The position numbers and the translations under genes were made by a program. Below the pieces are notes generated by a model. The model searched no databases and was not told where the DNA came from. It was given only the letters and a program-made list of their open reading frames with translations. This document shows, one piece after another, positions 59,672-64,000 of a stretch of DNA of 64,000 nucleotides (positions are counted from its first letter, which is position 1; every line of letters begins with the position of its first letter). The stretch is from NCBI GenBank assembly GCA_904063045.1, contig CAJFCJ010000020.1:1418916-1482915 (forward strand), in the 5' to 3' direction. The stretch comes from Dimorphilus gyrociliatus. Its lineage: Eukaryota > Annelida > Polychaeta > Dinophilidae.

Positions 59672-60240
59672 AATAGTATAAACTATTTGCCGTGTCTTTT
59701 TTGTAGATTGACATCCATAAATTTAAATATAATAAATCAATTTATCAATAACAAACTCTCTAATTGTCAGCTAGATGGCGTTGGTATTGAAATTCTGCAA
59801 AAAAAAAAAACACGAAAGCATATATCAAAAAGTAATAACTGAAAAATATGTTACCTATGTGATAAAAAACTGTTGTTCAATAGTTCAATACTTGTTTTGA
59901 AAAATGGAAAAGAAGCACTAACATCTTCTCTAAAGAGCAATTAATCATTTCTTAACTAAATTCTAATAGAAGTATATTTCTGAAATTTTAAAAGTGAAGA
60001 AATCTTCTATTATGAATTTTTGTTTACTTGGATAAAAAGAGAGATTAATTTCTATTGTAACGGACTTAGGTCGCCTTGAAAGATGATAGGTGATAATGGG
60101 GTAAAAGATAGTTCTCATGAGAAGCCTAAAATACAATTGAGTCAGTTATATTTAGAAACTTAATAACCATCATATACTAAAATAGAAAAATACAATTTCA
60201 TTGATGAGTAGTCGACAGAAGAAAACTTAAGAACTGGAAA
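59672..60240. other. Intergenic region after glutathione reductase
   Basis: Contains the poly(A) signal AATAAA at 59731-59736 and, shortly after, a CTCF-like CAGCTAGATGGCG (octamer 59773-59780). Nothing coding was recognised. Confidence 0.5.
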
Positions 60241-60699
60241 ATGATAGCATTGGGCGGGCGTCATTTGGCATTCGTTGTCGTTCAATTTGGCTGTCTACTA
60301 ATGGGTATTATCACTGGGGGAGTAGCTATAAACGTCCTTCAAGTGGTTTATACAGATTGGGTGATAAAAGTTTTCTCAGTTACGGATGGAAGGAAATTAG
60401 ATGAGACAACATTTCTTTCTATATCCTTAGTAATTAACATAATTGGTAGCATCATTATGATAGTACTCTCCTCTTTTGGGGCATACGCTGCAAATATTAA
60501 TCAGGGAACAATTTTAGAGATTTTTATCTTGTCCATTAATGGGCTCTTCATGCTACAGAGCACTTCAATAGTTTTTCCTTCCAGATTTTATGCTACATTT
60601 CTAGATAAGCTAGATTGTAGCATGAGATCCCACCTAAAGTCTTACTACATGCGAAAATCAGGTAGCGATTTTTCAGCAGATCTTGAGGGTTTCCCTTAA
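60241..60699 (+). CDS. Small membrane protein, possibly tetraspanin-like
   Basis: An intronless frame of 152 residues. Three hydrophobic segments cover about 8-35, 62-85 and 92-112, with a loop between the first two. A hydrophilic C-terminal 35 residues (LDKLDCSMRSHLKSYYMRKS) follow. The topology and the first half of the layout recall a tetraspanin without its large extracellular loop cysteines and fourth helix, but there is no CCG motif. An alternative is that a donor near 60688 continues the gene into exons not recognised downstream. The function is unknown. Confidence 0.4.
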   Translation: MIALGGRHLAFVVVQFGCLLMGIITGGVAINVLQVVYTDWVIKVFSVTDGRKLDETTFLSISLVINIIGSIIMIVLSSFGAYAANINQGTILEIFILSINGLFMLQSTSIVFPSRFYATFLDKLDCSMRSHLKSYYMRKSGSDFSADLEGFP

Positions 60700-61696
60700 T
60701 TGTTAAACGGAATTTAAGCTCCCTGGATAAAGGGCAATATGTAAGTAGAATATTATATTCTTCAATATATAGAGATGCATTACTATAAATAAATCTCTTT
60801 AGTTTAGGCCAAAATTTCCTCCTTCTTCGCGTAAATCATCAAATTGTAAAGCATATTCAAAAACTAGATATCTGAAACACTGAAATTTGACTTTATCTGA
60901 TTTGGAAGGGATGTCTTGCTACAGAAATTTATCAAAAACAGCGACGTAAACAACATCTTCTGCTATGAACCAATCCTTAGTTTAATTGGTTACTGAACTG
61001 AAACAGCTTTAGCCTGTTCGATTTTGAATGTTGTAGTCCAAGTTAAATAAACTTTGTTCATTAACATAATATACTGTATATATACTGTATATATACTGTA
61101 TATATATCACTTGCTTTCATAGATTCTGTCGTTAGTTGTTGGACTTCGATTACTTAGAATAATTCCCTTGTAAATAGATTAGAATTCTGAGATAAATGAA
61201 TCATAGATAAATGACCAAGAGAAAGAAAACGATGATAAAAATATCAAGAAATATATTGTTATAACATTATAAAAAGTAGAGAAGTAGAATTGTTACTTAC
61301 TACTTTTGCTATTTTGCTATAGTGCTTTAGTTCATTTGACTATTTTTTTTTCCTATTCGTTATTGAGTACTTAATAAATTAACTGTTTATCATAAATTTG
61401 ACTCTTTTAAAAAATGCCCGTCAAATCCTTTGTTATAAATAGACTAGTTTAGCTTAGAACAATGTAGAATTTACACTTGTTTCCATTTTCGCTATTTTTC
61501 TCCGTTAAATAATAATTTTACTTAATTAATATAAATTATATGTTTTTAATTGAATTTGTGTAATTTTCAAATTATCCATTATAGGCTTTCTAATAAATAC
61601 AAGTGTAAATAAATAATTGAGAGAATATGATATATAAGGAAGAAGAGTCAAGTGAATGAGAGAATTGAGACTGCTTTTAAGAATTAGACACCAAGA
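60700..61696. other. Intergenic AT-rich region
   Basis: No coding exon recognised. A short direct repeat of TATACTGTATA units lies at 61069-61107. The right end holds the astacin promoter. Confidence 0.5.
61069..61107. repeat. Tandem TATACTGTATA repeats
   Basis: Three copies of an 11-13-base unit in direct orientation. The same core occurs in the palindrome at 1470-1491 and as TATACTGTAT within the EGF introns near 41800. Confidence 0.8.
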
Positions 61697-63863
61697 ATGA
61701 AATTTATCTCCACTTGTTTGTCACTATACATTTTATTCGGTTGTATAACAGCGCAAACCAACGATGATGTGATTGTATTGTCTCAGGAAGAGAGTAATTA
61801 AATAAATTTGGAAAATTCAATTTATTAACGTTATAAAATTTGCCTTAAAATATCTCGTTTAGGTGAAGAGACGTCTTTCTTTAGTACAAATGACACGCTA
61901 ATGATTGAAATGGACATGAGGTTGACCAAACAACAGTGGGAACGTATGGAAGAAAGTGGAAAGTAATAAAAATTTAGAATCGGTAAAAATCTAGGCGATA
62001 AGCTAGGCATATTTTACTATTTTACAAAGGGTAAAGAAGAGAAAAGCGCTGAGAGATGTTGCAAAATATTGGACAAACGGAGTTGTACCATACGAATTAC
62101 AACCAGGAACTTTTAGTAAGTTAAAAAACATAGTTTACATAGAAATATACATTATATATTAAAATCAGTAAATGGACATACAAAATATATATTTTGACAG
62201 CTTCGAGCGATGCGGCGCAAATTAGAGCAGCGATTGCCGACTACCATAGTCTAACTTGTATAAAATTTCGAAGAGCTAACGGCAACGATAGACGAAAAAT
62301 AAGAATAACAAGTGGACAAGGGTAAAAAAACAACATCAACAATATTTTTGTAATATATAACAATCATCTTATTATATTTTAATAGTTGCTGGTCTAATAT
62401 AGGGATGTTGAGTCGTGGTCAACAAATTTCTCTAGCGCGAGGATGTAGAAGGGTATTATTCAAAACTGAATCTAGCAGTTTAATATATACTATTATATTA
62501 ACGCACACACATATATATATTTACAATAGAAATCTACTATTCTACACGAATTCGGTCATGCTCTTGGTATGTTTCATGAACAATCAAGACCCGATAGAGA
62601 TTCATATATTACAATTAGATTTGGTGTAAGTACACCTTATAATATATTCCATATTTTACATTAAAACAATTACAATTCTATACAATATGCGTATTTAATA
62701 ACAATATCTCCTGTTGTTCTTTTGAGCAGAATGTTCTCAAATCAATGGCGTACAACTTTAACAAGCACGGTAACGATAGAATCAACACCTACAACGTTCC
62801 TTACGATTATCACTCTGTCATGCATTACGGCCAAACCGTAAGTATGAATTGGCAGTAGTATTTTAACATTAGTTGGTCAATAATACGAACTAAATTTTGG
62901 ATATTTATAGATACAACATATCAAAATAATTGAATACTTATGAATAGTTATATAGTTATACCTCTAATTTATCATTTTATATCATAAATATAAATTAAAT
63001 TATAATAATTATCCTTTTTTCGCCTCAGGCCTTTTCTATGAATGGAAAGCCTACTATCATAACTAAAGATAAATCCAAACAATATCTGATTGGAACTGCA
63101 AAGGGTCTAAGTTTTAGAGACATTAAAGTTTTAAATCTTATGTATAAATGTGGAGCTAAATGTAACTTGAAAGCAAAAGATTGTCCAGGTGAAGGCTTTG
63201 TTGGTAAAAACTGCAAATGCCTTTGTCCAGGTTCTCCAATAAAAATTTGTGGTGACACGTCCGTAAAGCCTGATAAAAAATGTAATGACATGCACGGAAG
63301 TTGTTCTTATTGGGCAGCCAAAGGACAATGTAATAAATATCCCGGTTTTATGCTTAAAAATTGTAGGAGATCATGTAAAGCGTGCGATTCAGATGGTACA
63401 GGAACAAAACGTAATGTCACAATTTGTTTTTTCTGTTTATATTAGTTAACTATTCACTTTTCCCAAACTTTTTTGTGTATACAGCAAGCCCTATTCCAAT
63501 TCCAAAATGTGTCGATATGAATAAGTATTGTCCTCATTGGGCTAGAAAAAAATATTGTTTTCATTATCGTTACAAGAAATACATGAAGGCAAACTGCAAA
63601 AAATCCTGTAGAATGTGCGTAAGAGGTAAGTTTGATAAATAGAACAATCAAATATATATATATAAAGTCTTTCGGAATAATTGACATGAAATTAATGTAA
63701 TACAGCAAATGTGAACAGTTCCGGAAAGAAACCACAAAAAAAGATTTGCACAGATTTGTCAACCTATTGTTCTAATTGGGCCAGAAGCAACTATTGTCAT
63801 GCAGCTGCCTATGTTTTATATATGAAGAAAAATTGCCAAAGATCATGTGGATTTTGCTCTTAA
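61697..63863 (+). CDS. Astacin metalloprotease with three ShK domains
   Basis: Ten exons: 61697-61793, 61863-61962, 62030-62115, 62201-62321, 62386-62452, 62530-62625, 62730-62837, 63029-63410, 63485-63625 and 63706-63863, giving 451 residues. A signal peptide ([19 protein letters not shown]) leads to a short propeptide ending in a basic site (VKKRKALRD). The astacin domain includes [17 protein letters not shown], zinc motif [18 protein letters not shown] at about 162 and Met-turn SVMHYG at about 219. Three six-cysteine ShK modules follow ([42 protein letters not shown]). Such secreted enzymes act on extracellular matrix, digestive substrates or growth factors. ShK units probably bind substrate or channels. 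Confidence 0.92.
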
Positions 63864-64000
63864 GAAGAGAAAGAGTGAGAGTAGTGCGAGTAAGAAAGAA
63901 AGAAAGAGAGAGATAAAAACTAGTATAAATGAGTAATTCTTTGCTTAAAATCAATTTCGTCTTATATTTGTTTACTATGCTTGAAAATACATAGATTTTG

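Overview
This is a window of nuclear DNA from an invertebrate animal: AT-rich, gene-dense, with many introns of only about 54-70 bases. Gene content (mitochondrial creatine kinase, glutathione reductase, deoxynucleoside kinase, FAN1, an astacin with ShK domains, a full DAPK with ankyrin/ROC/COR/death domains) fits a bilaterian, plausibly a spiralian such as a small annelid with a compact genome. The species cannot be fixed from the sequence alone. No virus, transposon with coding capacity, CRISPR array or tRNA was found.

Left part (1-32 kb): after a gene-free 3.6 kb, NCOA5 (-) and dynactin p62/DCTN4 (+) share a 238-base divergent promoter. A TK2-like deoxynucleoside kinase (-) and DAPK (+) form a second divergent pair. 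Then come a Ly6/quiver GPI protein, the DNA-repair nuclease FAN1, a cysteine-rich membrane protein starting 7 bases after the FAN1 stop, an atypical Ras-like GTPase (-), and UBAP2/lingerer (-). All exon chains were joined by hand, and each keeps its reading frame through to a single stop.

Middle part (32-50 kb): mitochondrial creatine kinase (+) converges on an unannotated-type gene on the other strand: a non-coding, six-exon snoRNA host gene with a TATA box, a TOP-like start and four related C/D-box snoRNAs, one in each of introns 2-5. It is divergent from LIN54 (+). A small Ly6-like secreted protein follows, then a 25-exon gene (-) for a 2,739-residue secreted protein combining an ADAMTS-like metalloprotease with more than fifty EGF repeats, part of which grew by recent tandem duplication of a 296-base exon-intron unit.

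Right part (50-64 kb): COQ5 (+) and an SLC46-like transporter (-) converge 92 bases apart; TELO2 (-) and glutathione reductase (+) are divergent; a small membrane protein and a complete astacin with three ShK domains end the window.

The observations most worth following are the snoRNA host gene, the protease-EGF giant with its exon amplification, an alternative kinase-only end for DAPK, the near-overlap of FAN1 with a membrane protein gene, and a recurrent AGATGGCG octamer (CTCF/YY1-like) at gene borders.
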